Assembly (NCBI GenBank): GCA_000697335.1
Contig: JNEM01015345.1
Span: forward strand, 1-62,677
Reading direction: 5' to 3'
Length of the DNA: 62,677 nt
From: Conidiobolus incongruus B7586
Lineage: Eukaryota; Entomophthoromycota; Entomophthoromycetes; Entomophthorales; Conidiobolaceae
Part shown: in pieces, positions 11,761 through 23,922 of the stretch
Layout: the number at the start of each line of letters is the position of its first letter
How positions within the stretch are numbered: the first letter of the stretch is position 1
Program-made: the position numbers and the translations under genes
The notes under the pieces: model-generated
Database searches by the model: none
What the model was told of the DNA's origin: nothing
The model's input: only the letters and a program-made list of their open reading frames with translations

Positions 11761-12788
11761 TACTATATTAATTAATAAATCATTTTAATAATATTCTTAT
11801 CTGAACCAATTATCTAACTTATAGTACATAAAAAAATAAAAAAAATTATAATATTCAAATACATTAATAATTAATTTCTATGTTTACATATGTTATGAAT
11901 ACTAATTATAACATATCTATAAAACCTATCATATTAATTATTTTACCCTTTACTATTACAATTAATTTCGTTTTTTTATAATTTTATCTAGTATTATTCG
12001 ATATTTGATATATCAATAATTAATATTATATTAACTTATTATTAATCTAAATAAATTTCAATTTGTTATAATTAGTAAAAGAATTAATATTATAATACAC
12101 ATAATAAATTACTCTATTTTGTCACTAATGTTTATTTCAAAGTTATATATCTTTTTATATAGGTGATTTTACTTAAATATAATGTGATAACTTTAAATTT
12201 GAAATATCTAAAATTTAGAAATAAACATCTCTAATACATTATTTTGGAAATACATATGATGATATAATTCAGATATTGGAAAATAAGATAGTATATTATA
12301 GTTTATAAAATTAGTAAGTGGTATTTGATTAAATATATATGCTGAGGGTGATTTTAATAATTTCTAACTTATATAAAAGTATATAATGTTATTATTGATA
12401 TAAGCTATTATATATAACTATATATTTTTGAATCAATGAAGTTAAAGTATATTAAGAGTTTATTTAGCTTTGTATTCTAATTAATAAATTTTCATATGCG
12501 AAATATATAATAAAATTAACTACTAGGATTGTATTTATATATAAAAAATAATCGAATTTAAATTAAAGACATAGTTATAAAAATATTATTGAATTTTTTA
12601 TAAAATACATCAAAGTTAATTGAATATATTTTAAAAAGTCGGTATTATCATAAATAATTTATATTTGATTAAAAGAAAAGATTGAAAGATGGATATATTG
12701 TTAGTAATTTCAATTGTTGAAGGATGGAAGATGAATTGTAAATATTATTGATTTGTTTTATTAACAAAATTCAACTATCAAAAATTTA
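11761..12788. other. AT-rich spacer
   Basis: Downstream region of the leucyl-tRNA synthetase gene. Only A/T-rich sequence; nothing recognised. Confidence 0.6.
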
Positions 12789-15700
12789 TTAAACGTTGGT
12801 CATGACAGGCTTAGGCTCACCAGGTTGGACACCTTGAACAGTTTCGACATCGACAACAGAGATCTTAACTTCGTTATAGCCCAAGGATTTGGCAATATAG
12901 TCAACGTTAATACTGAGCACTTCTTGTTCATTGAATTGGAGAGATCTATTGAACATCTTTTCACCGTTTTGGATAACTCTCTTCTTAATTTCTTGGACGA
13001 AAGGCATGACCTTTTTATCTTTCAAAAGACCTTTAGCTCCCATATCGGCTTTGAGCTTCTTGTCATCGAAAGTCTTGGTTTCGGGATCATAACATCCCTT
13101 GAGGACTTCGATAGGTTCGGATTGCCATTGAGGGAATTCAGTGGCAACTTGGAGGTCAAGATTCTTAGGTTTTGTAGGGTCGAAAATAACTTGAGTACCC
13201 TTACCCTTACTCTTCTTCTTACCACTGGCAATTTCAAGGTCACGGATAGTCTTGACCAATTTGCGGAGATATTCACCAGCTTCCAAGGCAGATTGGTCAA
13301 TGCCCAAGGGACTGAGTTCGGGCCATCTAGCGTGCATGATACTAGTTTCATTCTTGAGGAGAGTCAACCAGACGTGTTCAGCAAAGTGAGGAGCGAAGGG
13401 AGCGATCAAGAGACACTGATAGTTAAGGTATTGCTTGATGAGATCAATGTGCATACCGCCGGAGTAGGAAGTGGCATCACGATAAGCATCACGAGCAGCT
13501 TGGAATTCGTACAAACCGTACTTCAAAGCATCTCTGTACAACATGCTGTCATAGGCATGCTCAGCCAATTGGATCAAGTGGTTCATTTCACTTTCAAAGA
13601 CTTTATCCCAGAAGTTATCTTTGGGACCAGATCTGAGGGAAGAGTCGTTCAAAACTTCTTGAGCCCATTCTAAAAGGGTGTAAAGACGGAGAATGGCGGC
13701 ATTGGCAGTAGATTCTTCGAAGTTGGCATCTTCAATAGAATCACCAGCATCAGCCAAAGCGATACGGGTAGCATCAGCACCATAAGCTTCAATGGATTGG
13801 GCCAAGGTCATGAAATTACCAGTAGACTTGGACATCTTTTCACCGTTAAGCAACAAGTGACCGTTAGTTCTGAAACCCAAGGGCCACTTGGATTCGTCGA
13901 ACATAGCGGTGTGATTATAAATAGAGAAGGTCAAGTGATTGGGAATCAAATCCTTACCGGACACACGGAGATCCATAGGGTAGAAGTAGTTGAAGGAATC
14001 CTTCATCTTTTGGAGAGTATCTTGAGAAATCTTAGAGTCTTTAGGGGCGGGGCCTTCGCAGAAGATAAAGTCCCAAACGTCATCTGTCAACATATCGGCA
14101 GTGATTCCATATTCGTTGGGGTTGGAGCCGTCGAGGGAGTTGCCTTGCAAGAAGTGAGAAACAGTATAGTAAGCCATGTAGACAGTAGAATCGGACAAGG
14201 ATTCAATCAAGAAGTTTTCATCGAAGGGGACCTTGGAGCCGAGACCGAAGGAACGAGCGCAAGCCCATTGGTGGAGCCAGTCGAGAGTGCGTTCGAAAGA
14301 TCTGCGGGGTTCATCACCATAGGTGTTCATGCGTTCCAAACACTTCTTAGCCAAAGCCAACCATTTTTCTTCACCATAGTCCATGTACCATTGGTCACAG
14401 AGAGCAACAACACACTCGTCACCGGATCTGGACATGATGAGACCTTCGGGTTCGCTGTACTTGAAAGCAAGGTTATGGGCGATCAAGGAGTCTCTGACGA
14501 GGGGCTTGGCCTCTTGGACGGGCATACCCTTGAATTCACCTTGAAGCATGATACCGTTATAGAAACCTTCCTTGTAGGCAATTTCCTTAGCAATGGCAAG
14601 TTGGTCTTTGTCCTTAGGACTGTTGATTTTCATGTCTTGGCACAATTTGGCGGCAATGGTGTCGCCATGGTTAGGAGTTCTAACGACAGGGGCAATTTCG
14701 AAAGGTTGAATCCATTCAGGTTGGATCTTGTAGAATTCGGGCTTCTTACGAAGATCCATGACATTAGCATAGTCGTCGGGAGAATCAGAAGGGACACTGG
14801 TAACAACGCCAGTACCCTTGGTGGCAAGGATAGTATCCATAGGAAGAACATAGACCTCAGGGTGGTATGAGAAAGGAGCCTTGACACGAGTACCAATCAA
14901 AGTGGAACCAGGGAACTTGGTATATTCCTTGATTTCACCTTTAGCATGAGTTAAAGATTGGAAGGACATGTTGCGGGCAGAGCGATGAGAAATAATGTAG
15001 ACTTCATCGGGATTGGCAGATTGGACAGCAATATATTCGAGTTTGTTGGAGACGAAGCAGTTAGTTTGACCATACATGGTTTCAGGACGCAAAGTGGCAG
15101 CGACAAGGGAGATCTTCTTACCCTTCAATTCGGGAGTAGAATCCAAGATTTGTTGAGATTCAGGAGTGAATTGGACGACTTCCAACTTAATACCCAAGTA
15201 TTCTTGAGGTCCCAACCCTTCACCGCTTTGACGATCGTGGTCCATACAAGGTTGACCATCGAGAGGGCTGAAAACAGTGTAGCGTTCGCCGAACTTAATC
15301 TTGTCGAGTTTCTTCATCTTAGAGAATTGCCAGCGAGCAAAACTGTCGAAGAAGGGATTAGCATCAGTGGTGATGAAGGATCGTCTCCAATCGATCTTAC
15401 AACCAAGTGCACTGATATCATTGATAGCATGAGGAGGGAAGTATTTCAACCAGTGCATGGGGTCAGCAAAAAGTTTAATTTCTTCTTTTGGAATACCGAG
15501 AGATTCCATGATTTGGAATTGGTAAGTGGCATTACCAGACTTGGCAGCAACTTTAGAATGCTAATAATTTATTCATTTAGTATAATTTAAGGTTGAAAAT
15601 AGTAGAAATATTACCTTAGGGGAAGCTTTATTTTCCAAGCTGAGATCATTCAAAGATTCTTCTACTATATTATTATTAGGTCATATATGATAAATGTAAA

Positions 15701-16175
15701 AATAAACTATTACCTTGAGGAATTTCAAAGTTTTCGCCAAACAATTCAATTTCACGAGCTAATTTATCAGCACAGGCCTATTCACTATATTAATAAATAT
15801 TTTAAAACAATATTATTAAATTTTTACCTTAATAGGCATACCAGTACAATGGAAACCAAAAGGCCAGAGACAGTTCTTACCCTTCAAACGCTGATAACCC
15901 ATAGCGAATTCAGCCTTACTGAAACTGAAGGTATGACCCAAGTGGAGTTTACCATTCATATAGGGGAATGGGAAAGTAACCATAAATTTCTCTTGACCAG
16001 GCTTAGGTTCGGCTTCAAAAAGCTTTTCGTCGGTCCATTTCTTTTGATAGATGGATTCGAATTTACGGAGTTCGTCGCGCTTATGCGTCTAGAATATTTG
16101 GTTAGTTATGAATATATTAAAACGAATGTTGTATTTAAAGATTACTTTTTTGGGTTCGTTATCTTGAGGATTCAT
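12789..16175 (-). CDS. CDC60: Leucyl-tRNA synthetase, cytosolic
   Basis: Charges tRNA-Leu with leucine in the cytosol (class Ia synthetase, archaeal/eukaryotic type). Five exons: 16175-16146, 16088-15828, 15777-15714, 15664-15615 and 15560-12789; GT...AG throughout, 3177 nt, 1058 residues, near the usual 1090 of yeast Cdc60. Exon 1 is a mini-exon coding [10 protein letters not shown]. The HIGH motif reads HLGH (59-62) in [16 protein letters not shown] is exact in [11 protein letters not shown] near 13830. The large editing domain (for example [11 protein letters not shown] and [16 protein letters not shown]) lies between, and the C-terminal eukaryote-specific extension with a KKKSKGKG linker is complete. 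Codon use is C-rich and even, as in a highly expressed gene. No N-terminal targeting peptide is seen, so a mitochondrial role is unlikely. Long plus-strand frames across this gene are shadows. Confidence 0.95.
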
Positions 16176-18808
16176 ATTGATTTGACAAATGTTTGAAGTT
16201 TCAGTAATATTCTATAAAATTTTGTTTAATTAAACTGTTCTAATCAGTTTTATAATTGATTTAAAAAATTTGGTATTATTCTATTTCATAAGAATATTTA
16301 TAATTTTCATAACAATTAATATATGATCAATTACAGAATAATAAAAATATTTTCAATTTGAACTCTGTTTTCGTTCTAATACAGTTATTCATATTAATTA
16401 TATTTTAATTTTTTTTCTTGAACTTACTATTTTTGAACCCAATTAAACAAATTAATAATTAATCACTTGTTAATTTTTACATTAATAATCTATATTTTGA
16501 ATATTATAATAAATATTTCTGTATTTGAAATTATGGGATTAGATTTGACTTTTTGGGTATGATCATTTGATAAAAAGAGTAAACTGGAAATTGATAATTG
16601 AGGGTTAGTCATAATTTGTCATATAGAATTTTAGATCAAATAGTGAAAGAATTCAGAGGAGGTGTTCAAATTTTTTTTTACAAAAGATTCAAGAAATATA
16701 TATTTATAATTGATTGAACCATTATTTAATCATTCACACTTATATATTTATAATTGAAAATTTAATAAACATTGGAATTTGAATGAAAAAATTGAAAATC
16801 GTATTAATCCAAGAATTAACAAATATTAAAACTCTTTTGCAACCAATATTTACAAAATTATTATAATTAAAGCAATTAAAAAGATAATTAACAGATATAA
16901 TGATATTAAAAAGATATAATCCATGCAATAATTCTTTATTAAATTATGCACTTTGACCCATTCATCTAGTTTTAAATACTTCAATAATCAATTATAAAAT
17001 CAAATAAATCCAAAACAGAAATTATAAGTGGCAGGATTAGAGATAATAATTTTATTATATAAAGCATTTAACATGAAATTTAAGAATCATTATCAATTCA
17101 TATAATAATAATAATAATATATTGAAATGGTTAGCAAATATGATTTTGTTTATCTGAAGAATGTCGATACAACAGTCAAAAACTAAAATTTAAAAGTACA
17201 CATTATTTAATATAATTTAGCTCAAGTGTTTAAATAATAATTGAATATATTTGACAATAATTTATATCGTAATATTATTTAAATTCAATAAAATTGTATA
17301 TTAACATATATTTTTAATAACAACAGTATTTTTACTTAATCTCTGAATATTTAAACTAGTGTCATATTGTATTAACAAAATTTTAAAATTAGAAATTATG
17401 AAATAATAATTACATATAAACCCTATAAAAATAAGTAATTTTTATTCAAAATATCTAGAATCAATATTGCTGGAAGTTTGGAATAAGTTATCAGATATCT
17501 CAAATATTCTGTAATTATTTTAACAATATCAATTACTATATATTTAATTTGATAATAGTAAATATGATAAAATATATTTTTAGTTGGTTTTATCAATACA
17601 ATGATTTATATATCATATTTATTATATATATTCAAAGTATATATTTCTATTTATATCAATTCATCCATTATACATTCAATCAAATTAATTAAATTTAATA
17701 TTAAATTTGTTTCAGTACAATTTGGATGGATATGAATGTTACTGGAATAAATTTATTAATTTTGGTTGATAAACAGTCAAATATATCTAAAAAAATTTAA
17801 AGTAACAAAAAATCTAGAAAAAATTGGTTTAAATTGTGGATATTAAATTATTAATAAGATATAAATTAAATTGAATTTTTCAATATTAAAATTATTTAAG
17901 GAAGGTAATTGGTTTTCATATTCATTCAAATTAAATTTAATATTTTATTGTAACAACTTGGTTAACAATATAATGGTAAATTTCTGGTATTACCCGGATC
18001 CCACCATCTGACAGATTAATCTCATAATATTTCTATCAAATACAATTATTAGAAAAAGTTATCCATTTTCTAAATTACATTCATAGTAAAAATACAAGTT
18101 AGAAATATTTTAGCAATACATCAAGTTGGAATATAGAAATATAGCTAAAATATATTCATATCATAAAAATCAATCTAAAGTTTTCATTGAATTTGAAAAA
18201 TAAATAAGTGATACAAACTATATTTTATATATGCTTGATATATAGAATTAATGAATATTTCTTATTTTATTGATTAAATTATTATCAATAATGTTATAAA
18301 ATATGATAATATAATAGAGTATTATATTATCAATGAAAGATAAATGTTAAGATTTAATTCTTTTAAAATTTGATTTTATATAATTATATAACTTTAAAAT
18401 TATATAATGTAATCAAAACTTCCACTTATTTGCATTCAAAAATGAATTCTTTTTCAGAGTAACGAAAGTATATCGAGAAAAGTTTAAAAAAAATTATTGA
18501 TTCTCATTGGATTAAATATAAGAGGAAACATATTGAAAGAAATCAGATAGATCTAATATTTATTATCAAAATATTTTGAAATGTATTATTTAATGAGTTT
18601 AAATAGTGAAAATATATAAAATTACTAGAATAAATTTGAAAGATTATAATATAAAATATTAAAATGCATTACATAAAATTATATTAGTTATGACAAAAAA
18701 TAAAGTAATTAGTAAAATATATAACTTATAAAGATAGTTCAAATTTTTAATCCAATGGAAAAAATCATAGCATAAAATTATGCAATTGATGGTTTGAAAA
18801 TAATCAAT
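16176..18808. other. AT-rich spacer
   Basis: About 2.6 kb upstream of the leucyl-tRNA synthetase gene. No frame, RNA gene or repeat recognised; the short minus frame at 16740-16928 is low-complexity Asn/Ile sequence and not believable as a gene. A small patch near 17990-18015 (TACCCGGATCCCACCATCTG) is less A/T biased but unidentified. Confidence 0.55.
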
Positions 18809-18881
18809 GCATCCTATGCACAGTTGAAAGCGTCTGAGTCTCATTGTCTCGGGATCATTGATTCAAACTCGGAAGTCGAAA
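18809..18881 (+). pseudogene. tRNA-Met pseudogene
   Basis: Aligns without gaps over 73 nt to the intact tRNA-Met genes, with roughly 70 percent identity. CACAGTTG, GAGTCTCAT with the CAT anticodon, and GATTCAAA of the T loop are kept, while acceptor and T-stem pairing are lost. It has drifted by substitutions only, so it is an old dead copy rather than a fragment. Confidence 0.75.
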
Positions 18882-20319
18882 TATTTTTTTCTGTTATCAC
18901 TACTTTCCATATATATATATATATTTTTTGTTACATTATTTTATTTATTAATTAAACTATTATATTGATTTTTAATTATTTTTTCTATAATTCCTATATT
19001 AGAATATGTCATTTTGTCTATTTTTGATAATTACATAAATATATCAATTCAAATCACATTGATTAATTAAAAAATTCAAATTATATTACTATTATTTTTT
19101 TATATTAAATATTGCAACCAAATAACAGTTATTGATATAGTAGTGTTAGTGCATCATATCCAATTATTCTAGTCAAATTATATTTTATATTATAAAATTA
19201 TAATATATCAATTTTTTAATAAAATTATTTAATTACATCAAAATTTGAAATCAAAAAAATTATAATTGGATTAATACCAATGATTTGTTAACAAATTACT
19301 TTCCAATCTAATCCTGCAATCAACCGTTTACCAAGATTATTGGAACTGCAAATTTCAAATTAGTTTAAATGAATTTTTAAGCTGAAATAAATTACGCAAA
19401 CTGCATAAAAATCATTTTTATCATAATTTAAGAAACTATTTTGCTTAAATTACGATATATTTATGCAAAATAATAATTCATTCATTTATTAAATTAAATT
19501 TTTTATTTATTTATATTAGTTTTTTAATGTTATTATGGTTATTTATATCAAAGAATGTTCTGAAATGGATATCTTTTTTTGTTACTTCTAATCAAATGAT
19601 CTTATACTTTTATCATTTGCTGCTTTCTCTAATTCATTCATTCGCTACCAATAATAAATTTGAATGAATTCGAGGATAATAATATTACAAAATTTCCACT
19701 TATTGGTCTCAAAATCTATGAGGATTAATCAGCTTTATAATTATTATCTATTCAGTTTTTAATCTCTTTTATTAAAAATTATTAATAGAAATAAGTAAAA
19801 ATTAAATTTTTAATTTTACTATTTTTGATAAGATTTGAATCAAATGCAATTTTTGGATGGGTCAGTGTATTCGATAGTTAATTTTTAAACCGTTATAATG
19901 CTTGATTATATCATTCTCTCATTTTATATGTATCATGAGAAATATACTCCCAATAAATATAATGGATATTAGGTATTATTGTATTGGTATATATAAACTC
20001 AAATATAGTTTCTAATTAATGTATGATCCATTTTGATATTAATATTATATATAAATATTAATGATTGTGAATTAAAATTCAAAAGTTATAATTAATAATT
20101 CATGATCTATGTCTGATTAAAACTGGATAAAGAATAAAAGAAAATAAATTAAAGTTTAATTTATTCATATTAAAATATTTATTTATCTTAATTGAATCAC
20201 GAATTTTTATTTGATATTCAATTTCAATCAAGTATACATTGCTTTTGCAAAAGTAGTATTTAAATGATTACAATTGTACTACAATTCAATATCAAAACAA
20301 AATATTTGTTTATTTCAAC
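18882..20319. other. AT-rich spacer and subtilisin upstream region
   Basis: No gene recognised. A (TA)n tract lies at about 18912-18927. The last 100 bp hold the probable promoter of the subtilisin gene. Confidence 0.5.
20257..20264 (+). promoter_or_regulatory. Possible TATA element of the subtilisin gene
   Basis: TATTTAAA lies 56-63 bp before the ATG. The same octamer stands 64-71 bp before the start of 4CL-like gene 1 and 71-78 bp before that of gene 2. In such A/T-rich DNA chance matches are common, so this is only a candidate. Confidence 0.3.
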
Positions 20320-21462
20320 ATGAAATTCACTTCAGTCTTCGTCTCTTTAACCGTTTTCGTTGCCACCATTGTTAGCGGTGAAGCTATCCCCAACCAATGG
20401 ATCCTTTCCTTTGATAAGAATGCCCGTATGGACTTCGATGCTCAGGTCAACGCTGTTACTGATCTTTTCACCTCCCGTGACAGTTCCAACCAACTTTTGC
20501 ACAAGTTTGACACTGCTTTCTATGGTGTTGCCGTCAAGGCCGACGATGCTACTTTAGCTAAAATTAAGGAACTCCCCCACGTCGTCAAGGTTGAACAAGA
20601 TGGTGTCGCTAAGGCCATTGGAACTCAATCCAATGCTCCTTGGGGTCTTGCTCGTGTTAGCCAACGTGCTAAGCTCGGTTCCGCTCCCTACACCTACAAA
20701 TATGATGACAACGCTGGTGAAGGTGTCACTGTTTACGTCTTAGATACTGGTGTCAATGTTAGACATAATGACTTCGGTGGTCGTGCTGTCTGGGGTACTA
20801 ACACCGCTGGTGGTACCAATGATGATAAGCACGGTCACGGTACTCACTGTGCTGGTACTATTGCCGGTACCACTTATGGTGTTGCCAAGAAGGCTAAGAT
20901 TGTTGCTGTCAAGGTCTTGGGTGACAATGGTTCTGGTTCTTGGTCCGGTATCATTTCCGGTATTGACTGGGCTGTCAAGCACAATGGTGGCTCCAAGAAA
21001 GTCATCTCTATGAGTTTGGGTGGTGGTAAGAACGATGCTCTTAACACTGCTGTCACCAATGCCGTCAACGCTGGTGTTGTCACTGTTGTTGCTGCTGGTA
21101 ATGAAAACCAAGATGCTTGTAATGTCTCCCCCGCCTCTGCTCCTGCTGCCATCACCGTCGGTGCCACTGATGTTAGTGACAGAAAGGCTTCCTTCTCCAA
21201 CCATGGTAGATGTGTCGATATCTTGGCTCCTGGTGTCAACATTCTCTCCGCCTGGATTGGTTCCACCACTGCTACCAACACCATCTCTGGTACCTCCATG
21301 GCCTGCCCCCACGTTGCTGGTTTGGCTGCTACTGTCCTCTCTCAGGGTACTCCAGCCAATGGTGTTGATTCCAGACTCAAGGCTTTGGCCACTAAGAATG
21401 CCATCACCGGATTCAACTCTGCCACTCCCAACTTGCTTGGTTTCAATGGTATCTCCGCTTAA
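20320..21462 (+). CDS. Secreted subtilisin-like serine protease (S8A, proteinase K type)
   Basis: Extracellular endopeptidase made as a preproenzyme of 380 residues, single exon. Residues 1-20 are a signal peptide (MKFTSVFVSL start, hydrophobic core, cut near SG-EA). Residues about 24-97 are an I9 inhibitor propeptide (WILSFDKN, FYGVAVKAD, VVKVEQDG). The mature part begins near residue 98-106. The catalytic triad is intact: D142 in YVLDTGV, H173 in HGHGTHCAGT, S326 in GTSMACPH; the oxyanion Asn is N261 in AAGNEN. Length and motif spacing match fungal proteinase K relatives, with no C-terminal extension. Codon use is strongly C/T-ending, in contrast to the surrounding A/T DNA, which suggests high expression. 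A dead relative lies at 9605-10301. Likely role: nutrition or attack on host or substrate protein (inference). Confidence 0.95.
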   Translation: MKFTSVFVSLTVFVATIVSGEAIPNQWILSFDKNARMDFDAQVNAVTDLFTSRDSSNQLLHKFDTAFYGVAVKADDATLAKIKELPHVVKVEQDGVAKAIGTQSNAPWGLARVSQRAKLGSAPYTYKYDDNAGEGVTVYVLDTGVNVRHNDFGGRAVWGTNTAGGTNDDKHGHGTHCAGTIAGTTYGVAKKAKIVAVKVLGDNGSGSWSGIISGIDWAVKHNGGSKKVISMSLGGGKNDALNTAVTNAVNAGVVTVVAAGNENQDACNVSPASAPAAITVGATDVSDRKASFSNHGRCVDILAPGVNILSAWIGSTTATNTISGTSMACPHVAGLAATVLSQGTPANGVDSRLKALATKNAITGFNSATPNLLGFNGISA

Positions 21463-22853
21463 ATGACTACATTTAGGTATTTATTTATTATTTGATTTAT
21501 GAATAAAATCTTTTATTCTCCTTAAAATTTAGTTATGATAAAGCTTATTTTCAAATTCATTGATATAATCCTTAAATGGTATTTAAATCTCCTTATATCA
21601 TCTAGTCCTTATTTTTTTCAAATAGATCTAATGCAACTTTCAAAAAAAATTGATATATTCTAGGTGTACATAATATTATTAAAAACATTGGATTAAAATT
21701 AATGTATTTTTTAAATGACTATAATCACCCACTTAACATTTAATCATCATAATTTTAACTATTAGCTCATTGATGAATATCAATAAGAATTAGCTGCAGT
21801 CGATCTTAAACATCAATAATTGAACTTTTAAGAAATTCACTAAGGTCACTTGAATTTATTTTTAATTCAATGTTTAAAAATCAATTTCAACAAATGTAAG
21901 TTATAAGCTTGAATTTGAAAACTCATAAAATCATTAAAAATTTAAAATAAAATTTATAATAATAATTTTATAATCAAAATATTATTAAAATTTTAATATT
22001 AAAAATAATATAATAGATACCAAATTTATAAATTATATTCTTATTTTTAATTAACATTTATTATAATCCATCTAACTAATCTGTATTCATATTTATCGCA
22101 GATCCGATTTATCACATGCCATTTTGCCACAAACTCAAAATCATAATATTTGTGAACCTTCAAGTGAAATTTAACAAATATATACTTCCTTAATTGGTTT
22201 AGTATTTGAGAACTTGATCAACTTAAATGTTATCAAAAGATTATCATAATTTATTTTGGAAAACAATATTTTAATAAGGGATATATCATTGTAATCAGGA
22301 GTATAGTATATATGGAAATAATATTAATTTCATTTTGATTACTACTATTTATACATTAATTTGAACTATAATAAATATAACCTTAAACCCAAGAGTTATT
22401 ATATATTATATAAATTTTTTAACAAAAATAAAATTATTTTAAAAGTATTAATAACAAAATAAATTTTTATAAATTAAAATTATTGAATAAATTAATAAAT
22501 TTTAATTAATATTAATTTTTTTCAAAGAAAATAAAATTATATATATATATATATATTTCTATAAATAATAATAAACAAATTTTAATTTTAAATTGATGAG
22601 GAAACAAAAAAAGTGCTTAAATAAATTAGTTCAACTTGAAAATTTATGAATTATCAAGAAATATAATGTAGTGAAAGGTAGAATATTGCAAAATATGTTA
22701 AATATATAATTTTAAATGAATATTGAAAAGGTCGATAAAATGAAATAAGTTTAAGTATTAATGTTTGATGAATGTATTTGATATTAATATTTAAAAGTTT
22801 TTATTAATTAATTTTAATTGATGTGAAAAAATATTGTCTATGTCGAATGATAT
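21463..22853. other. AT-rich spacer
   Basis: Downstream region of the subtilisin gene. A TA run lies at about 22538-22556. No gene or RNA recognised before the tRNA-Leu. Confidence 0.55.
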
Positions 22854-22935
22854 GGACAGATGGCCGAGTGGTCTAAGGCGCCACGTTAAGGCCGTGGTCT
22901 CTTCGGAGGCGAGAGTTCGAACCTCTCTCTGTTCA
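22854..22935 (+). tRNA. tRNA-Leu (AAG)
   Basis: An 82-nt type II tRNA with a long variable arm (TGGTCTCTTCGGAGGCGAG). The acceptor GGACAGA pairs with TCTGTTC, discriminator A as expected for Leu. The anticodon stem CCACG/CGTGG encloses the loop TTAAGGC, which places AAG at 34-36; TAA is excluded because U33 would be missing. The T arm carries GTTCGAAC. A T5 run follows 8 nt after the gene. No intron. Confidence 0.93.
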
Positions 22936-23922
22936 TATCACCTTTTTCTTATTTTACAAAAACTCCATTTCCTCTAAAATCTATATTTAAATATTTTTCT
23001 AAACATTTATTATATTTTTTTTTGCATAATTGAAATTATTAATATTAAAATTTTTAAAATTGTATTTTTTATATTAATTAATTATTCCTTATCAAATTTT
23101 TTATTATATAATTATAGGTGTTTAAATTTGATTTTAGATTAATCGTTATTATTTGATAAATAATATTGTTTAAACATATAGTAGAGTAATAAATAATGTT
23201 GTATTTCAAAAATATCTGTCTGTCTCGATTTCATAATTATATATATATTACACTTCAAACTTAGTGGTTATGTTATTCCATAATCAAATGTTCTTCTGTA
23301 GATTCTTTTATTAGAATTAAACCAAATCCTACGTCACTCACTAAATGAATTATTTAAACCCAGAATATACAAGGATAGAGAAAAGGCTTTTCTGGATATT
23401 CTGTTGCAGCGTCTCAACAGTAAATTTTAAGACATACAGTCCCAATATATTAAAGAGCAGGATTAATAAACAATTTACTAAATCGTATTTCGAGTACTTT
23501 TCTAACAACCATCTTAATTAAAAAAACTTATTATCAAACACAATAATAATCATTATTTTTTTTTCAAAATATAATCTATATTAATGTTAAATATATATTT
23601 TTTGGATATATTAAAAGAATCATTTTCAAATGAATGATAGTAGAAAGTGAGTTACTCTTCAATTAATATATATATCATAAAATTAAAATCATTTCATATT
23701 TATAAACATGTTCAATTCATATTTCTTTAAGAGTTTGATATAAATATTAGTTTTTCAATTATAAAAGTCTTTATATACTCAATTTAATGGTTTTGATTTT
23801 TTAATTAATATGTAAATAAACTAATAAGTTAAGGGATTGAAATAAATAACCAAGAAAAGGAATAATATTCCAACTCATGAGTTAAATATTGAATTTTCTC
23901 CAATTGAGTCATACGAATACGA
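22936..23922. other. Spacer with a less AT-rich patch
   Basis: Mostly A/T. Between about 23270 and 23520 complexity rises (for example CTGGATATTCTGTTGCAGCG near 23392), without a frame or a structure I can name; it may be an untranslated region or an old repeat. Confidence 0.4.

Noticed and set aside
13797-14870. 357-residue plus-strand frame, with others at 12825-13673 and 14958-15590
   Set aside because: Antisense shadows of the leucyl-tRNA synthetase last exon, caused by its codon bias.
20740-21312. 190-residue minus-strand frame
   Set aside because: Antisense shadow of the subtilisin gene; low-complexity Gly/Ser/Thr translation.
22854-22935. Reading the tRNA-Leu anticodon as TAA
   Set aside because: The anticodon stem CCACG/CGTGG fixes the loop as TTAAGGC, so positions 34-36 are AAG with U33 in place.
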